This document shows, piece by piece, positions 37,894-50,953 of a stretch of 64,000 bases of DNA. Both the position numbers and the translations under genes were made by a program. Within the stretch, counting starts at the first letter, position 1. Each line of letters begins with the position of its first letter. Origin of the DNA: Vicia villosa (lineage: Eukaryota > Streptophyta > Magnoliopsida > Fabales > Fabaceae). The notes beneath the pieces are model-generated. The model searched no databases and was not told where the DNA came from. It saw only the letters and a list, made by a program, of their open reading frames with translations. The stretch covers positions 44,718,535-44,782,534 of the forward strand of contig NC_081182.1 of NCBI RefSeq assembly GCF_029867415.1, written 5' to 3'.

Positions 37894-39360
37894 GCAGCGA
37901 TACTATAAGCTTTATCTTTCGGTTTGAAAGAAATTGTTTTTTTAAAGTTTGATATGGTTTGAAATTCTGAACTGACATACTAAACTAATAATTTTGGTTC
38001 AGTTCAGTTCAAAATTCTGAAATGATATCCTAAACTAATAACTTTGGTTCAGTACGGTTATAGATAAATTAAATGTGTTGGATTCACTTCGGGTGACTAT
38101 TTTATAAGATTCATTATAGTTTTTTGACCGAACTATACCATGAACAACCATAACATCTGATTTTTAAGGGTTAATGATTTGTAAAAGGTAGTTTATATAT
38201 GAGCTATGATAAGGTAGTTTAGCCAATGAGAAACTTAAGTTTGTTCACTTCACACATGGTGGTTCCACGAATGATATGGAAATCACTTAATGAGTCATCT
38301 TCAAGCATGTTGGATGACATGGCGAGTTCGCATTTGACAAGATGACGCTAGATAAATCACTAATAAACTACAATAAATAATATTAAAACGAGTTTGAATT
38401 ACCATATAGCGGGCTCAAAATCTAGGAAGCAAATTCTCTAACTTCATGGCGCCAACGTTAAAGTGACGTTTAATAGTTTATAACTGTTTGATAAATCACA
38501 CTGCTTAGACAATGCCACGTGTCCACCAATGACTTTCAACAATAAATAAATAAAATAGAAGAGCAAAGAGGAATGTATCCGTGGAACCTCTTAGCCACTT
38601 TCTTGTTGAGTTTGACCATCATCACCTCACCTAGCCGTCGGCCAACCGTCGTCTCTTCGTTACTATCGCCAATTTACCTGAATGATTTTTTCAACTTTCA
38701 TTCTAATATCTCACTCATGGTATGGTATGCAAATAAAATGGTGGCCGTGTGAAATAAAATTGAATTGCATGGATACTAGATATGATAACATGGATTGAAT
38801 TAAAAACAAAATCATATCTAAAATATATATAAGTAAATACGATGTTAACCACCTAAAAATGATGTTAAAATATCATTTCCCAATTACTAAACATGAAAAA
38901 TTGAGTAAAAATTTAACATAATATGCTTTTGAATTAAAATCAATCACGAAATTCAAAATCATTAACCGTTTGACCAAGTTATTAAACTGTAAAACAAAAC
39001 ATATCAAATTAATTAAAATATTATAAATGACGAAATTAATAAAAAAAGATCCTCACAGATTTTCGCCCCATTTTTCGTTCAATATGTAACAAATTGCTCT
39101 AGCTACAGAGAGAGATACTGTATTATTAATTATTATATATAAACGATTCAGTTTGTTTTCATCGAAACAAACTCAGAAAAAACAGTAGCGACATACTCAA
39201 ACCTTCACTCGCGTTGCACTTTCCTTTCTCCTGGTGTCCTATTCGGTACGCAATTCAATCTTTCTATCAAATTTTGTATCATTTTGATTTTTTTCGTTTT
39301 TTGCTTATCATGTTAATTGATTAATTTTCGTTGTTCATGCATAATCAAGATCGTTAAGCT
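37894..39360. promoter_or_regulatory. intergenic DNA and 5' region of the 39.4-44.8 kb gene
   Basis: A 62-bp imperfect tandem duplication (GAAWTCTGAAMTGAYATMCT and AACTTTGGTTCAGT parts) lies at about 37960-38060. From about 39100 a leader is likely: a CTCTAGCTACAGAGAGAG stretch, then a probable 5'-UTR intron from GTACGC at 39246 to AAG at 39349, ending 11 bp before the ATG at 39361. Confidence 0.4.
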
Positions 39361-42300
39361 ATGAAGGGTTTTGGATCGTACAACGATTGGAGTTATTATG
39401 CATCACCTTCATCGAATTTATCAGCTTTCGCTACACCGTTTAGTGTTAATCGATCTTCTCCCAATGGCGTTTCGCCTCCGTTCATTGATCCAGGAGATGC
39501 TGTGCGTCCTGGAGGATTTCCATATAGATATCCAGATCAATATGAACCCCAACAATATTTCAATTCATATGGGGTTCATCAGGATCGTAATTCTGTTTCG
39601 GTTGTACCTGATCACTGGTCTTCGTTTTCGGGATTTACTGCGACGGACGGGGTTTCTCAGGCTGATTATGTTAATAAGCCGATTGAGTTAGGGTTTGGTG
39701 GTCAGACCGTTGCTAATCAGTTTGCGGATTTTGGTAATGGTAAAGGGAATCAGATTGGAGTTGGGGCTGATAAGCCGAATGAGTTAGGGTTAGGGTTTGC
39801 TGGTCAAACTGTTGCTAATCAGTTTTTGGATTTTGGAAATGGTAAAGGGAATCAGATTGGAGTTAGGGGTGGTTTTGGTTTGAATCAAACAAGTTTTACT
39901 GACTCTGTTGCTGATGAAAGGATGAAGTCTGGTATGGTTTCTGTCTTGTTTTTGTGCTTTTCTAGTTTCTTGAGCTCATTGTGTTGCTTACTCAAACTGA
40001 ATTTTCATTCTTCAATGTGTATATGAATGAATTCAGTAATTGTCGAGTTAAGAGTTGATTAAATGCAAAAGGGTTTTTGAAAATTGTAACAGCTTATTAT
40101 GGGATGTTGATAGTATTTGTATAATTTCATTAGGGGATTTTAAACTGAGAAAGACTATATGATGTATTGGTAATGTGGTAAGAAAATCTGAAGAAGGAAA
40201 CACATGCTTTATTTGAAATAACCTAACATGAAGAAGAGAACATATAACTGAATCAGTAGTTTGCATGCAATTTTTTTGTTGGCTAAGCATTTTTACAGTC
40301 ATCTAGCGATACAAAATCAATGTTTCAAACTTGTAATGAGGCTTTTGTCTTCAATTGAGATGACATCTTCTGAAAATATTTTTCAATGTAAGCCTTCTTT
40401 CTAACCGGTAAGATCAATGCTCTGTCTTTGTTTCTAACTAAACAATGATTGAAAAGTATTATTGAAAAATGTACTTAAAGCAGTATTATCAAATAGCAGT
40501 GCTATGGCCGGTATGGCAGATATACATGGCGGGTTTTGGACTCGCCACAATGCTAAATATCGGCTGATATTGTGGTTTTTCTGCCATAATCCACTATATG
40601 GCGGGATTTTGGCAATCCCCCATTGACAACACTGACTTAAAAGGACAATTAAGGAAGAAAAGCTATAATTTATTTTAATGATGCTATATAGAAAATCAAC
40701 TTTTCATCTACCATATAAATATGATTATTATTTTCTTAAATGCAGGGTGTCCAGATGTAACTGTCAGTCATGTTGAGGGTCCACATATGGTTGGTTGGGA
40801 GAAACATAGCTTGACTACAAGTGCGGATCCTGTTGATGATAAACCATTCTGGTGGAGAACTACCAAACTCGCAAATGCAGGGTGTCAAGATATAACTGAT
40901 AGTCATGGTGAGGTTCCACACATGATTGGTTGGGAGAAACATAGCTTGCCTACAAGTGGGGATTGTGTTGATGATAAATCTTGCTGGTGGAGACCTACCA
41001 AGCCCATGCCGGTTGATTTTTCGCATACATCGGTTTTACAATCTCCTCCATTGTCTCTAGAGACTCATCATGAACCACCCTTGAAATTAGCTGTAGATTC
41101 AGGGGACCATCACTTTTCATATACTGGTGTATATGACAAACACTTGGGGCAGCAAGATAAACAAACAAGAGTTGATACAGTTTCGACAACTATAACAGGA
41201 TCAGGTACAGATTTAAACCTTGGCATATTTGTCCCAGATGGAGGCTCTGGACACAAAAAATTCTATGATATAAAGGAGGCTGCTGCTTGCTTTGGTTTAA
41301 ATCTCAGCATGAATCTAGATAGTAACGAAGCTTCCTCATCAAACAACGCAATGGTTTCAGACATGAACGATTCAGGGGATGTTGTGGATTATAAAGATAA
41401 AGCAAGACATGAATTTCAATATCTTCAGCCAAATCCAGGGCTTTTAAGCTTGGGACTAAATGCTATTCAGGGTGTTAATTCTGTTGATAAATCTTTTGAG
41501 TGTGTTGGTGATCCATGTAATCCCTCTGTAGACTCACCTTGCTGGAAAGGAGCTCCTGCTGCTCATTTTTCTTATTATGAATCTTCTGAGGCTTTACCTC
41601 CTGAAAATGTGCCTAAAAATGAATGCTTTGCTTCTGTTACTCGGGAGCCTCAGAGTTTTCTTCTGGATGGTAAAAATAATGTCAAAAAGCCATGCGACAG
41701 CAGCTTCCAAATGCACATTCAAATTGCTGATCAGGAAACATATTCAGCGGGTTCTTCCTCGAAACAAAATTCAGAAACAAGATTTGCATCCGATGATTGC
41801 AATGTAGTGAATGCTGGACCTTTTCACTCTGAGCCATCTTGTGATTACGAGCTTCAATATGAAGATGTTATTACCAAAATGAAGGATAATAGTGTACCAC
41901 CAACCAAGCCAATTGATCGTGAGTCTGGACCTTCTTATGACGAGGATCAAGTTACAGAGGAAAACAAATTGGCATCTCAAAAACTACATACCTTATGCAT
42001 TGGTGATGCAGATGCCGGATGCAATGAGAATATATGCTCGGCGTCTGGTACATCTCTTACCGTAGGACATGCCCTGTCTTTGTCTTCTTTAGTGGAAGAT
42101 GCATCTACTACATCTGAAAAATCAGCCGGGAAAGTATCAACTGAGGAATTAAATGCCCAGATGCTGGTTGATACCATGAGCAAATTTTCACAGTTGCTTC
42201 TTAACCATTGTTTAAATGATGCTTGTGAGCTGGAGGAACAAAATTGCAATATCCTTAGAGATGTGATCACCAATCTTAATACATGTGTTTTGAAGAAATC

Positions 42301-44758
42301 TGAGCGAATTAACTTGGCTCAAGAATGTCTTCTTCGTCAGCCAGAAACTTCTAGATGTGCTGTAGAATCATGTGAACCTCAACAGGTATGTACATATTTC
42401 TTCTATTCAATAATAACCCACAGCCTTCAGAGAGGTTATAGTAAACACTTTTTTATTGGAGTTATTGAAAATTTAAGTTATTTAATTGCCTCACTGGTTG
42501 ATGATATGAATTTAACAAAAACTGAAATTCATTTATATCCAAACATAGCTTAGAAAACGAAAATTTTCCTGACTTATATATAAACACCTTTGCGGGCCAT
42601 TGTAGTAAATTGACCTTTTTTTCAATATGATATTAAATTTTGTATCAAACAGTTCAATTACTGAATATATACTTTAAAGTCCCCCTCTATATTGTTGAAC
42701 TTTTTTGAAGCTTTAAAAACATGAAGTCACCAAGGAAATATTTGGCCTTGTAATCATTACTTTTCATGTGATTAGAGTGATTTTGATGCATTTTCCTATG
42801 ACATGTGTTTGTATTAAAAATGTGTTATTATATAGCTCAATGATTGCTTATATGGTATGTGAAATAGTGAGAATGGGAGAATGACCAAAGAGTGCTTTTG
42901 ATATAGAGGAGAATTGGTTTTACTATGTTATGTGTTGTCCTCTGCAGATAGATCGGGGATCAATTTTATAGGTATCTAGTTCAGTTCGATTTTTAAATAT
43001 ATTTTGTTTGTGGTGTGGATCTTAGTTAGAACTGGTTGTGTCAAAAACCCATCTCAATGTAACTTTCTATTGCAAAGGTTAGCATGCTGTATCTTCATGT
43101 GTAATATATAATTTGTCTATTTTAAGATAATGAGATGCAACATGGTTGATAATATATCACTGTAAATTTATGAGCCAGAAATCCTGTCTATATGTTAGAT
43201 ACAAACATGCAACTGCATTTTTCAACTTTAAAAGTATCAAACACCAGAGTCGTTGCAAGAAGAAACATATAGCAAAGATTGCTACATATACTTATTTTGT
43301 AAAATGTAATAACAGAAAAGAGATATATGTAGCTATAGATGATGTTTATAATATTTTTCTTCTAAGTCAGAATGTAGACATTATTTACCTATTTTACATG
43401 TTTTTTTTTTAACTATTAGCCCTTTCTTACCGGTTTATGTTCTCCAAATGTGTTTCAAGGGGGTCCAATTAACCAAGATAGGACCAGAGAGCTCTATGGA
43501 TGAGCCTGAAAGTCAGCTTGCTCAAAAGGCAGATTTCTGTTTTGGATCTGAGAAGCCATATTGGATGCCTTCAGGCTTCATTTCCCCAAGCAGTGGTGCA
43601 GAAATGACCAAGGAAGAGAACATGACTAAGGTACTTTGATATCTCATGCAGTGTTATTTTTCTCTTAACTAATACATGTCTAGAAATGGGGGATCTTATA
43701 GCAGTACTGAAGATATCATGCGTGTTGGTCTACTTTTGATTTATAGGCTATAAAGAATATTCTTAGTGAGAATTTTGATGATGATGAAGCAACAGAGTCT
43801 CAGACTCGTTTGTATAAAAATCTATGGCTTGAGGCTGAAGCTGCATTATGTTCCGTCACTTACAAAAATCGCTACAATCAACTGAAGATTGAAATGGAGA
43901 AACAAGCATACAAGCAAAGAGGTTGACATTTTGTTTTTAGTCTCAATTTGACCCATTTTTATCCTTCAGTTTTTTAAGCTAATGTTCTTTTTGTATCTTA
44001 TACAAGCTTTAGACATGGAGCAGCATTCAAAATCAGAAGTTATTCCTAAATTAAGCAGGGGTAAGAGTTCTGCAATTGAAGTTAACAAATGTCTAAACTC
44101 TGATTCTTCTGCTCAGAATTTGGTTGACTTAGCTGCTACCATTCCAAAGGAACTTCCCCAGTCGAAAACTTCTTCTGATATGAACAGGCTTAATTCATTG
44201 ACACCTGAAGCAGATGGTGGTCAAAACTTGTATAACTTCATCCAGAATTATGCTGTTTCTGGCACAAACAAGGAAGTGGCTGGAAATGACGAGGCTTCTG
44301 TTATGGCCAGATACAATGTTATTAAATCCAGGGCTGACAATGCTAATGATTTGGAGACATCATCATACATAGCAGACATGTTGGCACCTCAAGAAGAAGA
44401 TAATCAAAACCAGGTTAATTTCTTTCCGGATTCTCCAATTCCTGGGCAAAACATGGCTGATTATGAGACATCTGTTTTGACTAGATTTCATTTTCTCAAG
44501 TCCCGGGCTGCTGAAGATTCAAGTTCTGTATCTTCAACAGAGAAATTGGTTGAATTTTCTGGTGAAGGAATAAAGGAGACAGTAATTACAAAAGATGCAT
44601 TAGAGGGTGAAAGTTTGAATACTAATCTCAATTTCTACACTGCTGTGGAGGAAACAACTCCAAAGGAGATTCACCTAGATTGGGGGGAGAGAACCTACGA
44701 ATTTCAGCCTCCTAATTATAACTTGGATGGCTTGACATCAGATTGGGAACATGTGTAG
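39361..44758 (+). CDS. large plant protein of unknown function
   Basis: Five exons: 39361-39931, 40746-42385, 43460-43630, 43747-43921, 44007-44758; 1102 residues. No enzymatic domain, signal peptide or membrane span is visible; it is Ser/Asn/Asp-rich and looks largely disordered, so a nuclear or cytosolic scaffold is possible. Best-structured part: exon 4, AIKNILSENFDD...LWLEAEAALCSVTYKNRYNQLKIEMEKQA, likely helical, which I recall as conserved in uncharacterised plant proteins. Internal repeats: ELGFGGQTVANQF...DFGNGKGNQIGV twice in exon 1; GCPDV/GCQDI...GWEKHSL...WW twice at the start of exon 2; SVMARYNVIKSRA and SVLTRFHFLKSRA in exon 5. The exon 2 repeat also copies the splice acceptor, allowing an in-frame 45-residue alternative. 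The frame after exon 2 opens briefly into intron, which is not coding. Confidence 0.82.
40480..40640. repeat. MITE-like repeat in intron 1 of the unknown gene
   Basis: AGTATTATCAAATAGCAGTGCTATGGC at the left and CAATCCCCCATTGACAACACTG at the right form imperfect inverted ends, with GCTATAGCGG-like words and GGCGGG repeats inside. It belongs to the legume family with ends like CAGTGTTGTCAAATAGCGGC and matches the element in NAC-alpha intron 3. Confidence 0.5.
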
Positions 44759-45762
44759 AAGAGGCGCTTGTTGTGCTAGAAACCGTGACAGATGGCTTAT
44801 ATGACCGGAATAATTTTTTCTGCATTGGAATTTCTTTATTATCTTAATTCATACTGCAGAATTTGGTTTTTAATCTCCTTTACCATGATTGTATATAACT
44901 TCGACGGTATTTGTTTTCATGTTTATGTGTGCTTACTCAATATTGCTTGTTTAGTGTTAGATAATATTAAGCATAAAATGCTAGAAAGCTCAAGTCACCA
45001 AATTGCCATGCTCAAACCTTTTAGATTGCACGTTTCTTCTAAGAATTTAAAAGACATGCATTCATAAATAACAATTTACCTTTCTTTAAAATTTTAATGT
45101 TTGAAAATTGAAATGTATACCATGTTTGTGAATTAGGTAGTGAGGTTTGGGTGCAACATATGCTATTTTGTAAATCTGTTTTTAGTTTTTAAAATTTGAA
45201 AAAATAAAACCTTCTAGGTAACCTAGTCATATGAAATTATTTTTAAAATTTATTTTTTATTTATAAGTTTTTGAAATTAAAAAAATTAAAATAGATCTTA
45301 GGGGTATTAGTTTTAATTAAAAATAGAAAAGAGGAAAGAATAAGAAAAAAATGTGCAATTTATTAATCTCAAATTTGTGATATTGTGCAAGTTTAATATT
45401 GAAAATTTGTTTTCTTCATATTTCATTATCTTTATATTTTTATTCATTTTGATAAAAAAAAATCATTTTTATAATATTATTCTTTTTTAATTAATTAATA
45501 TTTATTTTATGTGTTATTCAACTTGAATAGTTAAAAAAAAAGTATTTACAAATATAAAATTAGAAATAATAAAAGAAATTTTATTTGAATTAAAAAACTA
45601 ATATAATATTTAATACCATATAAAATGTATAATAAATCAATTTATTTCTTTAGAAAGAATAGTTAAAAATTTAAAATATAAATTTATACACATGTTAAAA
45701 TTGTGAAATTAATATTAGTAAAGATTTAAATAAATTATTTGAAATAGACAGTTGCTTTTCGT
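44759..45762. other. 3' flank and AT-rich intergenic DNA
   Basis: The 3' UTR and flank of the unknown gene to about 45070, then very AT-rich DNA with no supportable feature. Confidence 0.5.
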
Positions 45763-46373
45763 TAGAGGTAGAAATAGGTCAGACCGATAACAGAGGTCTA
45801 CAGGCTCAGGTCAGACCACACATTTTTTTAAATAGAAAAGACCTAGGTCTTTTTATAAGTCTATATAGTTAAAAAGGTTAGGCCTCAGACCCTAAAAAAG
45901 TCTTTTTAAACCTATCAGACTGCCCTATTTAATTAAATATGAATAATCTTCTATTATCATTATGATATCTTTTGTACTTTGAATTAAAATACATAAATAA
46001 AACTTGATTATCTTGAAGATCTTGTGAAAATAAGATGAAAATACGTGATGAACATTGTTTTCATAAATTTTCTTAAACAAATAGTCTCATGGAACTTATG
46101 CTAATAGGTAAGTTAAAATAAGTCAATGCAAACAAATTTTTAGTTTCTTGTTTTTTTAGTTAGTTAGTCTATTTAAACATTATTTTAATTTCTTATTCAC
46201 ATATGTTTAAAACAAATAGGCTTTTATGTAGGATAACAGGCTAACCAGGCCTTCGAAAAGGTCAGACTCAAGCCTAAAAATAAGCCTACGTCAGGTTACA
46301 TGTCAGGCTTAGGCTTCGATTTTTTTGACAGGCTTGGCAAAGTCTAACTCGACCCAGCCTATTTCCACCCCTA
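45763..46373. mobile_element. hAT-like non-autonomous element, 611 bp
   Basis: The left end TAGAGGTAGAAATAGG and the inverted right end TAGGGGTGGAAATAGG differ at two of 16 positions. The flanks CTTTTCGT (45755-45762) and CTTCCCGT (46374-46381) match at six of eight bases, as for an old 8-bp hAT target duplication. The interior repeats words like CAGGCTTAGGC and GGTCAGAC. No coding capacity. Confidence 0.65.
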
Positions 46374-47359
46374 CTTCCCGTCGTCTGTCTCGTCTTCCAT
46401 AAACCACCTTCAACTAAACTAAAGTATGAGGTAAACCAAACAAGATGTTTTCCAATTGTACTCGTGAATTCTTTTCAAATTTGTGAAGTATTTAATGTAT
46501 ACAACATCAATATAGGTGAAAAGCATCAAACTTAATGTGGGAAAATACGACCATACCACCAACAGTCGTGATCTAGCATCAAACTCTTCGAAATGCTTTA
46601 GTACGTAAGGTGAAAAGACATATTTATTGACAGCCCTAGAGCCATACATCACAAGTCCCCAATAAGGCATTACGAATTACAAGGATAAAATTCAATGCAC
46701 ATGTTTCAAATTCTACCTGCCTTACAATTATCTCACCCCTTTAACAAGGGCTAGAACGGGTCACGCAACAAAACCCTTGTTCCAACAATCAAGAATTATG
46801 ATTTGGGGACAACTGTTCTAGGCCACTCAAAAGACCCACATGTCAAGGCCCAACTACAAGCAAAACACATAGGAATCGTTACGACTTCAATCAAGCTTGG
46901 AGCATACAATTCAGACCTGCTGCCAATTTCCCATCATCAAATCTAAACAGACGAGAATTTGCACGAGACGCCGGATCAAGCAGGGGATTATCTAAAATAT
47001 TAAATCAAACCAATTAATTATCTAATATTATCAAGATATTTATTGTATATGAAATATTAAACAATTTAAATATTTGTTGTTATATGTTCTTGTAGTTGAT
47101 ATTTATATATATTTAAATAACTTAGTATATGATGAAATGAATTGATGTGATAGAATATGAAATAATTTTTTAAACTCTATAAGATTTTATAGATGTGATC
47201 TTCTAGATAATATCTCTCAATTGATGATCGGATTGATTTAATATGTCTTTTACTAAATTTATTATGTAAGTATGCTAAATTTGACATTTGCTATCATCGG
47301 ATCTAGACATATAAGAATATACTATTTTTATTTCGATATTGAGTGATCAATTTTAATGA
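46374..47359. other. intergenic DNA, unassigned
   Basis: A moderately GC-richer stretch at about 46690-46985 (with CAACAAAACCCTTGTTCC and AGACGAGAATTTGCACGAGACG) may be an old LTR fragment on the minus strand but has no definable ends. The rest is AT-rich with no gene. Confidence 0.35.
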
Positions 47360-47572
47360 TATAAATTAGGGAATTTCTTAATACATTCTTATAGAGACGA
47401 AATAAATCTTTGAAAACTCAAAAATATTCTTCGAAGATGCATCTCAAAACGCATCCTATATCAATTATCAAGGTGTTTCAGAAATGTATCTCCAAAAACA
47501 CTTTAGTTTACACGTTATTATTATTTGAACGTTGGATTTAAATATTCAGTAGTATTTTTTAATATGCATATT

Positions 47573-47923
47573 CAGGCCCGGCCCTGTGAAGCAGTGCCAC
47601 AGCACAGGGCCTCACATTTTTAAGGGCCCAAAACTTAAAAAATTAAATTGAACAAATAGATAAATTATTAAACTATTTAGTAACTATATTTTTCATGGTA
47701 GAAAAGTAACATTGCACTCCAATAAATTACACTTTCATGAAAAAAATACATAAATAATTATTCTTCATTATTGTCTTTCAATTGCACTCTAATAACTCAT
47801 TCCAACACTTAAATAATCAATATTTTTTCTCTATATTCAAACCAATTGCCTTGCGTATTTCTATTATAATTAAATTTATTTCTAAATTAAAACAGGGCCT
47901 CCAAATTGATTGGACCGACCCTG
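47573..47923. mobile_element. hAT MITE nested in the MULE
   Basis: Left end CAGGCCCGGCCCTG and inverted right end CAGGGTCGGTCC; flanks TGCATATT (47565-47572) and TGCATATC (47924-47931) match at seven of eight bases. 351 bp, no coding capacity. Confidence 0.75.
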
Positions 47924-47973
47924 TGCATATCTGAAAATATCGTTGTTATGTTAGCTCGTTGCATGATCACCCT

Positions 47974-48144
47974 TGTAACACCCGTTTAATTTTATTTGAT
48001 TATTTAATTAAGTTGATTGTGAATTGTTTGGTGAAGTTGTGATTTATTTGTGAATTTGTGTTGTTGGAAGGGTATATGTCTAAAAGTGTGGAAATATGTG
48101 AGTGTGACTAGACATTAGAGGTTATGATGTTTTATTAGAAGTTA

Positions 48145-48193
<49 letters not shown>

Positions 48194-49682
48194 GAGTAAA
48201 TAATTAAATAAGTAATTGGGCCTATGTGGTGTTAGCATAATAAATATAGGGGGTGTTGTTTGTTAAGCTCATTAGTGATTAAAAGTTAGTAAGGGGTTAA
48301 CTAAAATAAGAGACACAAAGAGCATTAGGAGAAAGTGAGAGAACGTGAAAACAAAGAATGTGAAAGAGGATAAGAGACACAAAGAGGCTAGGGCCCTGTT
48401 TTGTGAAAAATCGGGTTTTGACCGTAAATTAAGTGTCGAAAGTGACGTCGTAGAATAGCATTTTTATGATCCCAATAGATGTTATATGAATAGAAGAACA
48501 TGAATATATGATTCTTTTGTAAAGCTGGACAGTTTAAGATGGGTCTTTGGTGTAAAAAGGGGCTGAGGTAGTAGCGAACCCGTAGCAGAATTTTTCTACT
48601 TAATCGACAAGTCGCCTAGCGAGCCAATGGCGCTTAGCGAGCCCTGTTAGAAAAGTTTTTATTTTTCAAAACTAAATTGGGTCTTGGAAAATAGTGATTT
48701 ATCATGAGTTTTAGTGAATTTTCCAAAAATTACTGAAGTCGTTTGAACGGTCTTTGAGCCGAGTTTTGATGAAAACCGAATACTTGAATTTTTTATGATT
48801 ATGCATTGTAATGAATAATGGTTGAGAATGACGTTTTGAATCTTGTTGACTAACTGTTGTTTATGATTATATGACGTGGTTTTGCGATGACGATGAGGTG
48901 ATGGCCTATTTTGGCGTTTGTTGAAGGCTTATGCCTTGTGGTTGTATAATTGCATTGTTGCATGTCGAAGTCACATACACTGCATTTTTTAGGGCTTATG
49001 CTCTGTTGATGGCCTGAATTGGCAAAATGTTGAAGGCTTATGCCTTGTTGCTACCTCTATTTACTGGCATTATGTTGAGGGCTCATGCCCTATTGGTACC
49101 ACATGCATTTGTGTCGAAGTTGGTCTCATTACATTTTTATAGACCGTGATGTGATAATGATGATGATTTTGTGAAGTGGTAAAATGTGTATGACTTTATT
49201 CTTCATATACTTGTTATCATACATTTCTTTATATTGTTATGATATCTCACCCCTTCTGTTTGAATGTTACCCTAACGTTGGTAACATGCAGGTGATAATG
49301 AGTGAAGGATGATTACCTTCAGTTAGTTCGAGTCGGCTTCGTTGCACTGATACGTAACACTAGGGGGATGAACGTTATTTGTTAGATTTAATTTGATTGT
49401 TGAAGCTTTATGAATAATGATGTTGACAAATGTCGAACTAAATTTTTGGTTGGTTTTAAATTGATTTATGAATACTTTTCGCTGTGTAATAAAGGATGTT
49501 TCAAAGATTATGTGATTTAAATCGTTACATCCGACTTATTGTGTTATGCATCCGTTAATAATTGCAGGCAAATGTTTGTATTATGAAGAAATTTGACATC
49601 CTGGTTTGTGATGAATTGTTTTGAATGTAATTTTATTACTCTGATTTTATTATAATTCGCCGGGGTAAATTAGGGTGTTACA
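47974..49682 (+). mobile_element. solo LTR of a Tekay-like Ty3/gypsy element
   Basis: Starts TGTAACACCCG and ends GGGTGTTACA, giving short inverted LTR ends. The flanks ACCCT (47969-47973) and ACCCC (49683-49687) match at four of five. Length 1709 bp, no internal region. The same TGTAACACCC start and CCGGGGT...GGGTGTTACA end occur in the LTRs at 56714 and 62301. It contains an (AAT)n tract (48147-48193) and four variants of GAAGGCTTATGCCTTGTTG at about 48925-49100. Confidence 0.75.
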
Positions 49683-50617
49683 ACCCCAACCACTATTTTA
49701 TTCTCTTCATTTCCCCCCATAACCAAAACCTACCACAAAACTTCAACCATTCTCAATTAACTTTTCATCTCCAAACTAAGTTTCAAGTGTTTTATCATAT
49801 CAAATAAAGCATAGAAAGCTGCAATTTAAGGTAAATTTTTCTCATTTCATCTCTCATTTCCTTGCATTGATGTTGACTTTCAGATGAAAAAAACAACGTC
49901 ACTTCGGATATGGTTTTCAGAGGATATTTTTCCAACTTCAGAGTCGCCCACCTCAAGACCCATCCGGCCGCATAATTTGTATTGGGTATCTTAGATTACT
50001 CAAATTTGTTCAGGTTTATTTGAAACCAGGTGTCCTATTCTGGCTACATCAGTGGAATGGAAGACACATTTTATAAAATAGGCGTAAACTTGACCGGGTC
50101 ACTTTTTGAAAAGGATGACAGAGTTCACAAAATTGACGGAGCTTGAGAGAAAATCAATTAAGGAGAAGTCGAAGAAAGAATCGGTTTTAGATTTAAGCGA
50201 TGACAATTCGTTTGGTGCATTTTATAATATAATCGAATCATTTTTTGAATGTATTGTCGTGCACAATGTAAATTATATACGATTAAATACATATATAATA
50301 TATCTATTCAATATTTTACCATTTTTTACTTTTACCGATTTAATTTTTTTCATGTTTCTATGGTAATGATTCCGCTAAAACAGAATCTGTTTCTGATTCT
50401 GCATAATTAACCTTCATTTTTTTAAAAAAACAACAAAGGTTATTTCGGATATGCCTATGCGAAAACCCTATTTTCGTAAAAAAAGGGTGGATTTGAAGGT
50501 TAATATTCAAAACATACCCTGGTGGCAGGATAAGAATTCTTGGGTCCAAAATTTTCCAAATCTTCTATAAATAGGGTCTCCAAATCATTTCTTCAACACC
50601 ACACACCACAAACAGAT

Positions 50618-50953
50618 ATGAGGCAAACATATCCTCACCTTTCTTTTGTCTACTTCAGTGGTGAAATGTCGCCACTTCAATTTAAGTTCTCTGAGGACAC
50701 GCCTCTTGTCGAGCTGATTATCATACTAAAATTTCCCCTACAATATCTAGAAAATTGAAAGGTGGTCAAGCTCGAGTGTCGTTCACCCTTACTTGACATT
50801 GAAGAAAAGATAAAGTCCACCCAGTTTGCACTGAAAAAGGATGACAATTTAAAGGTTATGTTGAGTACTTTTCACCAATACTCTACTAAGGGTCCGATTG
50901 AAATCGATGCAAAACTTCAAAGATCAAAAGAAGATGTTATCAAAATGTTATAA
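50618..50953 (+). pseudogene. N-terminal fragment of a MULE-encoded protein
   Basis: From the ATG at 50618 one frame reads TYPHLSFVYFSGEMSPLQFK... to a TAA at 50951, broken by a single TGA at 50756. I recall this region from the N-terminus of legume MULE transposases. The FAR1-type DNA-binding and transposase parts do not follow. A shorter acidic frame at 50115-50240 (KLTELERKSIKEKSKKE) lies upstream. Confidence 0.5.

Noticed and set aside
42386..42553. Read-through extension of exon 2 of the unknown gene (ending at 42553)
   Set aside because: A GTATGT donor at 42386 and an in-frame exon at 43460 show that this is intron; the extension is hydrophobic and low quality.
46419..46670. 83-residue minus-strand frame
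   Set aside because: No recognisable domain, start context or neighbouring exon.
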